Counted from the stretch's first letter, positions 1 through 10,951 are shown. The stretch is DNA of 64,000 nt from Arabidopsis thaliana (GCF_000001735.4 NC_003076.8:15503835-15567834), one strand, 5' to 3'. The notes: a model not told the origin generated them from the letters alone. Numbers and translations: made by a program.

Positions 1-31
1 ACAATGTGTTGATTTGTTTGTGTATTTGTAG

Positions 32-65
32 GAAGGAGCTTAAGAGAAGAGTTATGGCTTGGTGA
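32..65 (+). CDS. PDH2: Last coding exon of proline dehydrogenase 2 (partial)
   Basis: The sequence opens with a T-rich stretch ending in TTTGTAG, a good intron acceptor at 30-31. The exon then reads KELKRRVMAW and stops at 63-65. A short basic C-terminus of this kind, with KEL and RR, resembles the end of plant mitochondrial proline dehydrogenases, which oxidise proline to pyrroline-5-carboxylate. The assignment rests mainly on remembered gene order: PDH2 lies just left of RRP7 in A. thaliana. Ten residues are too few for independent identification. The rest of the gene lies off the left edge, and its 3' UTR probably covers roughly the next 100-200 bases. Confidence 0.55.
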
Positions 66-1187
66 AGACACAGGAGATAAATGTGTTTCATTCATGGAAT
101 ATGGCAAATATAGATTTTAAAATTATATATAAATGGAGTAGCAAAATATCCACAAATGTATAATTCATTAGTGATCAATGAAAATGCAATTTGCATATTT
201 CATTTTTTGCTTAATCATGAATTTATATTTTTTTTTTAATATTCACTATGATTTTTTTTTAAAGTATGTTCTTCATGTTTCATTTCGGAAAAAAAAATCT
301 AAAGGAAAAATGTATCACAACTAAGGACCAGAAGAAGGATCAACACAAAAATATATTAACTCTAGAAGGACCACAACTTGTTAATCATATAAAATTGTTG
401 GGAATGGTGATGGATTGATGATGATCATAGTGAGAAGATGATATATTTTTTTTTTTGGACAAAGTGAGAAGATGATAATGATGATTATTGTATGATGATA
501 ATGATATGATGATGATGATGAAAAAAAGAAACAAGTAACCCATCAAACCTATTACAATATCCCATGTTACAAACACATTAGACTCATCAACCAATTCAGA
601 TTACAAAGGGACATATTTAACCCATTAAAGTTGATGGGTTGGGATCAATCGACCAATTTATTGATTTTGGTTTTACTCTTTTTTTGCTTGAGAAGAAGAT
701 ATGTGAGATTAAAAAACAAAAACTCAATAGATGTGCTGAATTAGAAAATCAGAACATGCCAAAATGGTTTATAATGATCTTCTTTTTTTTGGATAAATTT
801 CACACTCTTCTTTTAATCGAAGATTTTTTTTTACTGGTCAACGGGAATACTAGGAACTATGTGACCATAAAAGCTCATCGGAAATACTAGAACTATGTTG
901 TTGATCAAATTCAACTTCGTGAAATTGACTAACAACATTTTCTGCAAAGTTGAAACAAAAGACTTCAAAAATAGTATTATTTGGATGGTGTTTGAGAAAC
1001 CTTTAAGAGAAAAAAACTAGATTAACCCAAATAATGAGATTAATTACTAGAATGTCTTCAAAAATATTGATGTTAAATTGGTTCTTTTCTTGTCTAAAAT
1101 ACCCTTTTCTTATGTGTTGAAAATAAAATAAATACAAAGATACCCTTTTAAAAAAATTCCAGCAATTTTATAAAAGTCTATCGTTTA
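66..1187. other. 3' UTR and AT-rich intergenic DNA
   Basis: This stretch follows the proline dehydrogenase stop. It holds low-complexity runs of GATGATGAT (about 415-525) and T tracts. Two short open frames (385-594 minus, 639-890 plus) have compositions driven by these simple repeats, with no recognisable domain and no start context. I see no gene here. Confidence 0.6.
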
Positions 1188-1655
1188 GTTATGACAGATT
1201 TATTTTTATTCCGCAGACTTGTTTAACTGCGACAGATTTTTTATGGCAGACTTTTTTGGTTGACAGACTTTTTAAAAGATAGTTATGACAGATTTATAAA
1301 TTATAGCAGATTTAATTTGATTGACAGATTTTTTATTTATTTAACCACAAACTTTCATATAAATTGATAAATTTTTATTTTTGTGGATGTTTTTTACGAT
1401 AAATAATGACAATTTTATAATTTTGTTAAAAATATCTTTCATATTGTAACAGATTTATTGTCAAAAAAATAATTACTAGAATGACGTCTAACGATAACCG
1501 ATTTTTTCAATGTTATGACAAACTTATTTTATGTTATAACAGATTTTTGTACTTTTATAAAATATCTGTCGTTTGATGGCAGATTTGTTTTCTAAAATAT
1601 AATGACCTGTTGTGACAGTTTTATTTTCTTTTAGCTTGTTATGACAGATTTACTA
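1188..1655. repeat. Cluster of degenerate GTTATGACAGATTTAT repeats
   Basis: A motif close to GTTATGACAGATTTAT or its shorter core GACAGATTT occurs about a dozen times in under 500 bp, for example near 1188, 1230, 1262, 1281, 1322, 1447, 1526 and 1638. All lie in the same orientation, with variable AT-rich spacers and individual mutations. The spacing is irregular, so this is not a simple tandem array. I do not recognise the family. It could be the inside of a decayed transposon. Confidence 0.55.
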
Positions 1656-1983
1656 AAATCAGTTACCATATTTCCTTAGACATAGTCGAATGGAAATAAT
1701 TTTTTATAATCTTCAGTTTCAAGAAGAAGCTGTCCAATTTTGTTAGAGTTTTGATTTTTGATGGTAATCAAAGAAGAATATAAATCGTCTTTTAGAGAAA
1801 ATTAGGTTTTAAAAACAATTTCAATTGTTTTGTGAATAATTTAATGTTAAAAAAATCAGTATAAGAACCCTACCAAAAAAAATTTTAGTATAATAAAATA
1901 AAAAGAAACTTAGTAATTAGTATAATTGTTTAGATTTTAAACAAAACTGAAATAAGAAAAAAAATTGTTTTTCGAAAAAATAG

Positions 1984-2050
1984 TCATGGGACTCGAACCC
2001 ATGTATGGGAAGTTGAGCAAGGAATCGTTACCACTATACTACTAGATACG
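1984..2050 (-). repeat. tRNA-like remnant (tRNA pseudogene or SINE head)
   Basis: On the minus strand this stretch has an A-box-like TATAGTGGTAACG and a near-perfect B box GGTTCGAGTCC, enclosed in a good T-arm (CATGGG / CCCATG). The anticodon stem and the acceptor stem do not pair, so it is not a working tRNA. It looks like a tRNA-derived relic, either a pseudogene or the head of a SINE whose AT-rich body would lie to the left (lower coordinates). Confidence 0.5.
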
Positions 2051-2171
2051 TCTGAATATTGTTGCCCGTAAAGCAGTTAATTTCTTTTATTATTTTCGTT
2101 TTTTACGGTTCTATTTTTATTTTTTGGAAGGAAGAGGAATTAAAATGGGTTTTTGGTCAATTTACACATAA

Positions 2172-4388
2172 CTAGCTTTATGGCCCGTGCATAGCACGGG
2201 CGTAGATGATTTTACTAATTGGAAAATTTTATCAACTACTAAACAATTTAAGACAAATACGTATATTTCAGGAAACATTTAACTAAGCTTTTATGTCTTT
2301 GTGACATTAAAATGTATCAACGCTTTGGGTTTATTGAGTTTCCAAGTCTGTTGTTTGTGAAGAACCTAATATGATTTGGAATCAGAGATAGTCAGATAGA
2401 TGCTTTGTTTATAGGTTTACATTGCTGAAAAAGTTTTACCTTTTTATGGTTTTGTAAATAGAAACTTTTGTTAATAACTGGTCTTATATGCTCATGGTTG
2501 TGGTCATTTGTTGGACATTAATCGATGTATCATAGGAATGTTTCTCTATAGTTTTGGGGGTTTAGATTTCTAGTTTCTGACTGCACAGTCCCTAGAGACT
2601 TTAGAAGTTTTTTTTACATCATGATTTCTCTTTCGCCCGAATGTTTAGAATCGTATAGACGTATTCATGAGTGTTCATACAGTATCTGATTGACTTAATG
2701 CTTGAGACTTTAGAGACCATTTAAAAAAAGATGAATTAGTTAGAAAAGAATATATGATATATGTATACTGTAATTAGCTTTAAAATTCAAGGCTCCAAAG
2801 AACAATACTTGTTTCGTTGTGCTTCATTTTCTCTTTCTCTTATTCATAATACGCTGTCGTGCAATTAGCCTAGGAGAAGATTATGTAGAAGGTTCTTGCA
2901 TAATTAGTATTCACTTATTTGATCTTACTGTTTCAATCTCTTCAAGACCCATCTCGGCAGACTAAAAATGAAAAGAAGAATAAGTATACATATATCGTAT
3001 AAAATGAAAAGAAGAATAAGTATACACCACAAGAGTCTCAAAGAAGGACAAAGCTAATAACAATAACTTTTTATAAGGAAATCAATTAGTACATTGTGAA
3101 TTCTAGAAAAATGGAATCATACCACAATACCAAAACGCGAGCATCTGGGGCATAAGCAAAATTTCACTTGCCATCTTGGAAACGCTATCAAAGTACTCCT
3201 TATTCAGTGGCTTCCAAAAGTTATAATTGTTAGAAGAAGCAGAAAATAAGTAATTTCAACTAAAACAACACACCAACTACACCAAGCATGGATCATGAGA
3301 CGTTAAAAAGACTAAGAATTTTACTATTACCACAAACTAATGGAAAATTGATTTAAGCACTAAAATACCTACCGATTGTGGTATAAATTACCAAGATATA
3401 AGAAAAATGGAATAGTGTTTTTGGAACTCTGCGTCGAACAAGAAGACTCTCCAATAGACCAACAGTCTTCCGAACTCTCTCTTCATCAGTTATGAACCGA
3501 ACTCTTGCTGAAAAATAGTTGAAGAATTGATTGAAAATTAAGAACACTTTGGATTCTTGTGGATTGGGTTCGTAACTGAATCATGTAACAAAAGCATTAT
3601 GTACAGTATATGATTTACAGATCTAAGGAGAAAATTAAACACTTATCCAAAACATAGAAAATTGGATAATACCGAATGAAAATCTGCTATTGTTTTTTGA
3701 TCTGCCAAAGAGAATGATGCTTTTAAACGCTTGCTTGAGCTTGAAGACGTATTTGGCAAAACTGTAAAGTGTAAACACATTATATTGAAATGTTATCTGC
3801 ATATGATATATTAAACAATCTTTGAAAGCTATAACAAAAAAAAAAAAAACTGAAATCGGAGATGGAGATGGTAAATTGATACCTTCAGTAAAGAAAAGAT
3901 TAACTGATTTCTAAGAGCAATCGATTACTGTTGATGGGAAGACTATTTTTTTATAGATATAAATAGTCATCGGAAGTTTGGAGGAGAAGAAGTGGAAGAG
4001 GTGGAGATCGTGGAGATCGTGGAGATGAAGAAGAAAAGGGTTTTGAGAAATAAAAAAAAAAGTTTTATAAAAAGTACACAAGATATTTTTTCCAATTTTA
4101 TTAATTAAAAAATGAATTAGCAAAATCTTTCGTGAAAATGAAAGAGTAAAAAATTGGTACTAAGCTGATGTGTCAATCAGAGAATGCATCAGTTTTTGCT
4201 AAAATGACTGTTGATTTAGTATTATTAGATTTGTGTCATTCTAGTTAACTACAAAATTAGGGTGTTAATCTAGTTATTAATTTGTATATTTGTGTCGATC
4301 TTGGTAATTTTCAGAACCTTTAAATTGGCATTTCTCTACAAAAATATTAAATTAGAGTGCCTCCTTTGTTATCTTATATACTATATCA
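2172..4388 (-). mobile_element. Non-autonomous Helitron (about 2.2 kb)
   Basis: Read on the minus strand, the element ends in a strong hairpin (GCCCGTGC-TA-GCACGGGC-like, 2183-2201) followed after about 7 bases by CTAG (2175-2172) and then host T. This is the standard Helitron 3' terminus. The other end is less certain: near 4388 the minus strand begins TGATATAGTATATAAG, which would fit a Helitron 5' end if the expected TC has mutated to TG. No Rep/helicase coding is visible, so it is non-autonomous. The interior contains a short open frame (3353-3547 minus) and spliced-looking fragments that may be captured host sequence, but I recognise none. Confidence 0.6.
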
Positions 4389-4582
4389 TTCAATATATTT
4401 GAATGGATTTTGATTCAATCTAATGTTCCAAGGGAAAAAAAATTATATTTCTTTTTGTTTATCAGCCTGAAATGGTCAATTACAAAATTTGATCATAAAA
4501 CACATTCATGATATTGCTCATGAGCTTAATCAGAGTCTGAACCCACAAAGCTCATGTTTTTTCAAGCAGAATGTGTTCTTCC

Positions 4583-6638
4583 TTAGAAAGGCTTAAACCT
4601 ACGAGCAGCTCGAAGTTGTTGTATCCTCTTCTTGTCTTCCTCGAACTTACTCTGAAGCGCCAAGAGTTCTGTCCACAAACAATAAAACACAAAACCAAGA
4701 ATCAATTCATCAGAATCAGGGCAGACAAATTGAAGGGCCACTTGTGTGACTAGGGCTGCATATAAAAACCGACCCGAGCCAAAACTGACACAAAACACGT
4801 TTGAGGATATAGAAAAGCCAGGGCTTACCATTGCGTTGTGCATCTCGCCTTTGGAAACGGTAGAAACCATGAGCGACAGGCTCACTCTGTTTCTTTTTAG
4901 CGATCTTATCCTCCAAAGCAGCCTGAGAAAAAGATCCAACGGCTGTTCCGGTTTCAGATTCTGTTGTCTTTTTCCTTCCTTTGTGATGCACGACCACAGT
5001 CCATCCACCTTCTGCAGCTTTAGCTTCTTTGTCTTGTTTCTCCTGTTCAACACACATGACAACATTAGACAAAAACACGATAGTCACTTAGACAATAGAC
5101 ATGAACACTTCAAAATATAGGATGACGAGAAGAACCTGTTCAAGGCGTTCTTCATGAGCAGTCATGAAGTCATCGATTCTCTTTTGGAGCTCGTCTAAAC
5201 CAGGTCTACCCTCATAGTAATCACTAACCCACTCTGCAGTTTAAAAGAGGACTTATCAAATTAAGGAAGAAACAGTTTCAAGAGTGTTCATGCTTATCTA
5301 ATCATATGCAGCTAGCTAATAATGGAAGAAACAGTAATCATTTTTGTTTCATCCATACTTTTCATTCCCCTTGTGCAATCCTCATCGCCTGAAGAAATTT
5401 GATAAACATCTTCCTCCTCTTCAATTTTGTTCTCTTTCTTAGAGGTCATGTCCATCTTTTTCTTCTTATTTGATTTCTTAAACTTGCCTACAAGAAAAAA
5501 TTTACTTTATTGAACAAGATGATGGAGTTCTGAAGTCCTTAGACTCGCCTACAAAAAACAATCTACTTCATTAAACCAGCTCTGAACTACCGGTTTCTTA
5601 TTTCAGTTCCATTACAGCCATGTCAAACATAAATAACATTCATAAGAACCACAGATTCAGAGTTAGATAGACAGTAAAGTTCACATTCTGCTCAAAGAAA
5701 ATATTATATAAAGACTTAAAACTAGCTAAAGTTCCTCATGCAAATGATTCAGAGAACTAACATAAGACAACCAAAACATGGTAATGAACTACTCACTTTC
5801 TCTTTTCAGATCTTCGACTGAAGATCTAGTTATTTCCTCGGCCTTCCTTTTCTTCTTAGTCTTGTTCATTTTGCCCTTCTTTTCTTTTACTTTCTCAGTT
5901 GAAATAGCTGTAACAAGAACCAGAGATACTAAACTCAATACCAGAATCTAACAGCTCAGTAATAGATTTCATCTGCCAAAAACAAAAGAATTCACCTTCC
6001 AGAATCGGTTCGCTTATATCAACATTGCCTACTTTCTCTTTTCTCTTCTTCATCTTCCCACTCAGCTTACCATCAGCTGGAGAGCTTTTTATTTCCTTAC
6101 CCTTCTGAATCTTCTTTCTATTGGGTTTCTCACTTGATTTAGCTGGTAAGGAATAATAAACAAGATACTATACTCAACATCATAACACATCTTAAAACAC
6201 TATAAAACACTTCTAAATCCATCAAAGCCAAAACTTTCACCTTGAAGCTGTGCAGCCTGAGGATCCTCGCTTAATTCGACATTGCTCACTTTCTCATTCT
6301 TCTTCCTCTGAATTTTTTTCCCAACAGTTTCTTCTGCATTGATTTTATCCGTCACTTCAATTAGACAAACAATAATTTGCATAAGCAATTTACTTCTTCT
6401 GCTTCACAAGATTAACCTTTGTAATTAAGTTCAAGGCCATTCCAATTAAAGCTCTCAACTTTCGAAATCAAATAAGTTACCTCTAAGAACACAATCTTAG
6501 TATACACAACAACCATAGTTAGGTCTTTTCGGTTCTGTAATGAAACCTCATAAATCAATTAAGTAAGAATATAAACGCGAGAAAATTAGGCCTACCTTTA
6601 GGGAGATTACTCTTCTTCAGCTTTCTCGTCTCCTTCAT
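4583..6638 (-). CDS. RRP7: RRP7, ribosomal RNA processing protein 7
   Basis: This is a nucleolar factor of the small-subunit processome needed for 18S rRNA maturation. Eight exons join in frame: 6638-6596, 6354-6241, 6142-5996, 5907-5797, 5487-5359, 5233-5136, 5042-4829 and 4668-4583, giving 313 aa. The first half is lysine-rich and looks like an exon-duplicated module: exons 2 and 3 both carry KVxNVxxSE-type segments. The second half is the conserved RRP7 C-terminal domain: GGWTVVVHHKGRKK, then SEPVAHGFYRFQRRDAQRN, then a coiled C-terminus ending RRFKPF. All introns are GT-AG and nearly all lie in phase 1. A telo-box lies about 100 bp upstream of the start, as usual for ribosome-biogenesis genes. 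The ORF-scale frames on either strand here are fragments of these exons or shadows. Confidence 0.92.
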
Positions 6639-6736
6639 CTTCTTTCTATCGCGTGAGAAGCAAAAACTCTGTCGGCGATTGTCGGCGTCGACGCTCTCGG
6701 AAAAATTAGGGATTAGTCAGGCCACGACCATGTAAA

Positions 6737-6745
6737 TTAGGGTTT
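6737..6745 (-). promoter_or_regulatory. telo-box upstream of RRP7
   Basis: The minus strand reads AAACCCTAA, the plant telo-box common in promoters and leaders of translation and ribosome-biogenesis genes. It sits 99-107 bases before the RRP7 start codon, consistent with co-regulation with ribosomal genes. Confidence 0.6.
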
Positions 6746-7066
6746 TTGCTTTTTGTGAGGTTTTGGACTGAAACAGATACAAGGGTAAAGTTGTTAATAT
6801 CAGCAACACGAGAGGACATATACGTATTCTTGACTAAACCGGTCTAAAATTGGGTTCAGTTCGATTTATTACGTATTTTCTCTCGGGCCGTTTCCCGGAT
6901 ATTCCAAAACAATCGATTCGCTTCCGGTTTTGAATTCAGTCCTTTATCGGTTAATTGGTAAATAATCTGGTCTGGTTCATCTACTGGAGAAATTCAAACC
7001 GGTTTAGGCCTTCTCTTTATCGCCGTTGCTCTTCTCTGTTACTCCTACAACACTTGAGGAACAACA

Positions 7067-8857
7067 ATGGTGAATTTGTTGTCAGCAAATCGAGAAGCTT
7101 TGATTGCACAAAGCATCTGTGCAACAGTATTGAAAGGAAACTGGAAAAATATTCTGAAACACAAAGTTGATTCTGGGTTATTGAAATCAGCGATAACCAC
7201 TCAGGTAATCTCTGAGCTTTCTCTGTTTTCTGGTTATGGTGGACCTTCTCTTTCATGGAGTTTCTTTATCTGGACCGATTCTTTACCAAGTAGCAAACAT
7301 AGTTTACAATCATCATGGAAAATGATTTTGATTCTCACAAAACACAAGCATTTCAAAACTGCACACCAACTGCTCGATAAATTGGCTCAGAGAGAGCTTT
7401 TGTCATCTCCTCTGGTTTTGAGATCTTTAGTTGGTGGTGTTTCTGAAGACCCAGAAGATGTATCTCACGTCTTTAGCTGGTTGATGATATATTACGCTAA
7501 AGCCGGGATGATCAACGATTCGATTGTGGTGTTTGAGCAGATTAGGAGTTGTGGATTGAAGCCTCATTTGCAAGCTTGTACTGTGTTACTAAATAGTCTG
7601 GTGAAGCAGAGATTGACTGATACTGTTTGGAAGATATTCAAGAAGATGGTTAAGTTAGGTGTTGTTGCTAACATTCATGTGTATAATGTATTGGTTCATG
7701 CTTGTTCTAAGTCTGGTGATCCCGAGAAAGCTGAGAAATTGTTGAGTGAGATGGAAGAAAAAGGTGTGTTTCCTGATATCTTTACCTATAACACGTTGAT
7801 CTCTGTGTACTGCAAAAAGAGTATGCATTTCGAGGCTTTATCTGTGCAAGATAGGATGGAGAGAAGTGGTGTTGCTCCTAATATTGTCACTTATAATTCA
7901 TTCATACATGGGTTTAGTAGAGAAGGTAGAATGAGAGAGGCCACAAGACTGTTTCGGGAGATTAAAGACGATGTTACAGCGAATCATGTTACTTATACTA
8001 CTTTGATTGATGGATATTGTAGAATGAATGATATTGATGAAGCTTTGAGGTTACGTGAGGTAATGGAGTCAAGAGGGTTTTCTCCTGGAGTTGTGACATA
8101 TAATTCGATTTTGCGTAAGTTATGTGAAGATGGAAGAATAAGAGAAGCTAACCGGCTTTTGACTGAGATGAGTGGAAAAAAGATTGAACCTGATAATATC
8201 ACCTGCAATACTTTGATCAACGCATATTGCAAAATCGAAGACATGGTATCTGCAGTGAAGGTCAAGAAGAAGATGATTGAATCAGGGCTAAAACTGGATA
8301 TGTATTCATACAAAGCATTGATTCATGGGTTTTGTAAAGTGTTGGAACTGGAAAATGCAAAGGAGGAACTGTTCTCTATGATAGAGAAAGGCTTCTCTCC
8401 TGGATATGCGACCTATTCTTGGCTCGTGGATGGATTCTATAACCAGAACAAGCAAGACGAAATCACAAAACTCCTAGAGGAGTTTGAAAAAAGAGGTCTT
8501 TGTGCTGATGTTGCTCTATACAGAGGATTAATAAGAAGGATTTGTAAGTTAGAACAGGTGGATTACGCCAAAGTGTTATTTGAATCAATGGAAAAGAAGG
8601 GTTTAGTGGGAGATAGTGTTATATTCACGACCATGGCGTATGCATATTGGCGAACAGGGAAGGTCACTGAAGCTTCTGCTTTGTTCGATGTAATGTATAA
8701 TCGACGGTTAATGGTAAACTTGAAACTTTATAAATCTATCAGTGCCTCTTACGCTGGTGATAACGATGTTTTGAGATTCTTTTGGAGTCATGTAGGTGAT
8801 AGATGTCTTATATCGAAGAGTATTTTACGGGAAATGAACAGAAGCGAGGTATTGTGA
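7067..8857 (+). CDS. P-class pentatricopeptide repeat protein
   Basis: This is a single-exon 596-aa protein. From about residue 135 to 580 it is made of consecutive 35-residue PPR motifs of the P type, for example VYNVLVHACSKSGDPEKAEK, VTYTTLIDGYCRMNDIDEAL and ITCNTLINAYCKIEDMVSAV. I count about eleven to twelve motifs. There is no E, DYW or SMR tail. Such proteins bind specific RNAs in mitochondria or chloroplasts and act in RNA stability, splicing or translation. The N-terminus (about 40 residues, poor in acidic residues) could be an organelle presequence, but I cannot tell which organelle. Lack of introns is normal for plant PPR genes. It is head-to-head with RRP7 (about 430 bp between start codons) and convergent with AGL77. 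Confidence 0.93.
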   Translation: MVNLLSANREALIAQSICATVLKGNWKNILKHKVDSGLLKSAITTQVISELSLFSGYGGPSLSWSFFIWTDSLPSSKHSLQSSWKMILILTKHKHFKTAHQLLDKLAQRELLSSPLVLRSLVGGVSEDPEDVSHVFSWLMIYYAKAGMINDSIVVFEQIRSCGLKPHLQACTVLLNSLVKQRLTDTVWKIFKKMVKLGVVANIHVYNVLVHACSKSGDPEKAEKLLSEMEEKGVFPDIFTYNTLISVYCKKSMHFEALSVQDRMERSGVAPNIVTYNSFIHGFSREGRMREATRLFREIKDDVTANHVTYTTLIDGYCRMNDIDEALRLREVMESRGFSPGVVTYNSILRKLCEDGRIREANRLLTEMSGKKIEPDNITCNTLINAYCKIEDMVSAVKVKKKMIESGLKLDMYSYKALIHGFCKVLELENAKEELFSMIEKGFSPGYATYSWLVDGFYNQNKQDEITKLLEEFEKRGLCADVALYRGLIRRICKLEQVDYAKVLFESMEKKGLVGDSVIFTTMAYAYWRTGKVTEASALFDVMYNRRLMVNLKLYKSISASYAGDNDVLRFFWSHVGDRCLISKSILREMNRSEVL

Positions 8858-9190
8858 AGTGAGCCAACATATCACATTTATATATATGTACTTTAAAAGA
8901 CACTAATAAGCTACGTAGTACTTGTTGTTTCTAGCTACTATAGAGTGAAAGAATACTGGTGTAGATATCCTCTGCATCAATCATGATACAATAATGACCT
9001 TTATGGAAAGTGAAAGTGCATGTACTGCTAAATACTATCCAACTAATAACCGTAAACAAGCTGTAGATCTGAATACATTTCAACAACAACAACAACACAT
9101 CAAATTAATCATAAGAAATTAACAAAAGTCTGCATAACCGTAACCGTAAAGTTCATGCTGCATGCATTAACTGATTCAACCCAAAGTTGT
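8858..9190. other. Convergent 3' intergenic spacer
   Basis: Short spacer between the PPR stop and the AGL77 stop. It should contain the 3' UTRs of both genes. A CAACAACAACAACAAC run lies near 9081. Nothing else is seen. Confidence 0.6.
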
Positions 9191-10471
9191 TCACAGATTC
9201 TTGTACCGCCGAGTATGGTCTGCGTTTGAGACCCAAGGATGTTGAAAGCTGTTGTTATTGATGTTACCCATAGACATGTTTTGATGACAACCATAAAACT
9301 CCTTGTGCATCAACTGATTCAACCCAAAGTTGTTCACAGATTCTAGTACTGAGGCGCAAGTAACTTGAAAATTGTTGTTTGTGATGTCACCCATGCTCAT
9401 GTTCTGATTCTGATCATAACCACAAAGCTCCTGCTGCATCAAGCCAGATTCTTCTTGTATTGAGACTGAAAAATCTTGATTGAAATTTGATGCAGAGAGT
9501 GGGATTTGAGAGAAGGTAGCATCTCCATGGTTACTCATGCACATGTTGTGCTCATAACCACAAAGATCGTGCTTCATTAACTGATTCTTCAACCCATAGT
9601 TGTTATTCACAGATTTTTGAACAGAGTAGTAATCTTGTGTGTTTGAGACAAAAGAATGTTGGAAGTTGTTGTTGGCTGAAAAATCTTGATTGAAATTTGA
9701 TGCAGAGAATGGGATTTGAGAGAGCGTAGCATCTCCATGGTTACTCATGCACATGTTCTGCTCATAACCACAAACCTCCTGCTTCATTATCTGACTCTTC
9801 AACTCAGATTGTTCAAGTAACGCTGAGATATAATCCTGATTGAAATTTGATGCAGAGACTGGGATCTGAGACAGAGTATTATATCCATGGTTATACATAA
9901 ACAGCGAGAACTGGCTAGGGTTCAAAGATTGGTTCAGAGAAGATATTGATGTTAAACTCTGATGATCCGGTTTTGTCTCATTCTGTTTCTGCGACTCAAG
10001 AAATCGAAGCCTTTCTTGGAATTTAGAGACATTGAGTTCTAAGGACTGAGTCAATTGAGAAACTTGGTCGGGAGAGTAATGATCAGCGAGTGGATACTTT
10101 AAAACATTCACGTTCTTAAGACTCGTCTTCTTCTTCTTGTTCGGATTCTTCAAACCCTTGTTCTTCTTCTTCTTGTTCAGGAACCCATGAAGATTAACGC
10201 TTTTCTTGTGTCTCAAGGCTTCGTTTAATTGATTAAACCTCAGAGCAATGTCTCGCACTTTCTCTCGCTCCTTAGGCCATGTTTTAAGTTCTCCGTCTGG
10301 TCCGTAATAGATGACGCAGGCTTCGATATCACAGAGAGTGCAAAGCTCTGAAGCTTTCTTGAATATAGTCTCAAGTCTGTTAGACAAACTTGTGGAAGCG
10401 AGTGAATAAGAAGAAGAGGAAGACGAATTGGAACAACGAGAGGAAGAAGGTGAAGATCGAATGGTCGTCAT
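9191..10471 (-). CDS. AGL77: M-type MADS-box protein AGL77
   Basis: This is an intronless 426-aa protein. The second half of a MADS domain is clear at about residues 29-65: LSNRLETIFKKASELCTLCD followed by IEACVIYYGPDGELKTWP. The usual first half (GRxKIxxxxI basic N-arm) is replaced by a serine-rich stretch, so DNA binding may be altered. This pattern fits the M-beta type I MADS genes, many of which act in the female gametophyte or endosperm. The C-terminal half carries an imperfect internal repeat, with cores CGYEQNMCMSNHGDATLSQI and SASNFNQDFS, seen about four times. The name comes from remembered gene order. A TATA-like CTATAAATATA lies about 105 bases upstream of the start. Confidence 0.85.
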   Translation of the reverse strand: MTTIRSSPSSSRCSNSSSSSSYSLASTSLSNRLETIFKKASELCTLCDIEACVIYYGPDGELKTWPKEREKVRDIALRFNQLNEALRHKKSVNLHGFLNKKKKNKGLKNPNKKKKTSLKNVNVLKYPLADHYSPDQVSQLTQSLELNVSKFQERLRFLESQKQNETKPDHQSLTSISSLNQSLNPSQFSLFMYNHGYNTLSQIPVSASNFNQDYISALLEQSELKSQIMKQEVCGYEQNMCMSNHGDATLSQIPFSASNFNQDFSANNNFQHSFVSNTQDYYSVQKSVNNNYGLKNQLMKHDLCGYEHNMCMSNHGDATFSQIPLSASNFNQDFSVSIQEESGLMQQELCGYDQNQNMSMGDITNNNFQVTCASVLESVNNFGLNQLMHKEFYGCHQNMSMGNINNNSFQHPWVSNADHTRRYKNL

Positions 10472-10915
10472 CTTCTTGTTGATTTTGAAGACAAACTCTC
10501 TGTGTTTGTTTTCACGTTCAGAGTGAAGAGAAAAAGCTAATGAATTAGGTTAAGGAAACCCTTAGATATGTCATATATTTATAGAGTTTTTTTTGTAGGC
10601 CTGCGAGACAAACTCGAACCGATAATTCCGAACCGCTCCGAACCGAAATTTTTGGTTCCGGGCTTTGCTTCGGTTAGGAAAGGAAAACCGATCGGAAGGT
10701 TTGTAAATTATGTTTGGTTACCCAGTGTTTCGGTTCGGTCGGTTAACCGATATATTTTTCTTCCTCTGCTTTCGTCGGAACTCTTCAGCCGCTGGCAAGC
10801 TTCTCTGGTTAGGGTTTTCGTAGAACCTGACAATTTAAAGAAGAATAATCAAAACGCTACATTTCAATTTTGGAATCGGTAGTTAAGAGGCCAAATTTTT
10901 GTTTTTTTTTACTAG
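10472..10915. other. AGL77 promoter and spacer
   Basis: Contains the AGL77 upstream region, with a TATA-like element around 10572-10584 on the minus strand, and several CCGAACCG/CGGTTCGG words between 10618 and 10750. The open frame 10568-10882 on the plus strand has no protein family features and I do not regard it as a gene. Confidence 0.5.
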
Positions 10916-10919
10916 GCTT

Positions 10920-10951
10920 GGCCCAAACGTGTATATTTTTACAGCGGCCCA
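10920..10951 (+). promoter_or_regulatory. Two GGCCCAAAC site II motifs
   Basis: GGCCCAAAC occurs at 10920 and 10946. Paired GGCCCA motifs are TCP-binding site II elements typical of promoters of growth-related plant genes. Here they lie about 400 bp before the spliced-looking plus-strand locus that begins near 11340, and about 450 bp upstream of AGL77, so they could serve either. Confidence 0.45.

Noticed and set aside
1984-2050. Functional tRNA gene
   Set aside because: Only the T-arm pairs properly; the anticodon and acceptor stems do not form.
4746-5120. 124-codon plus-strand frame over RRP7 exon 7
   Set aside because: Antisense shadow of an RRP7 exon with conserved domain sequence and clean splice sites on the minus strand.
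7993-8313. 106-codon minus-strand frame inside the PPR gene
   Set aside because: Shadow of the PPR coding sequence; composition typical of antisense PPR codons.
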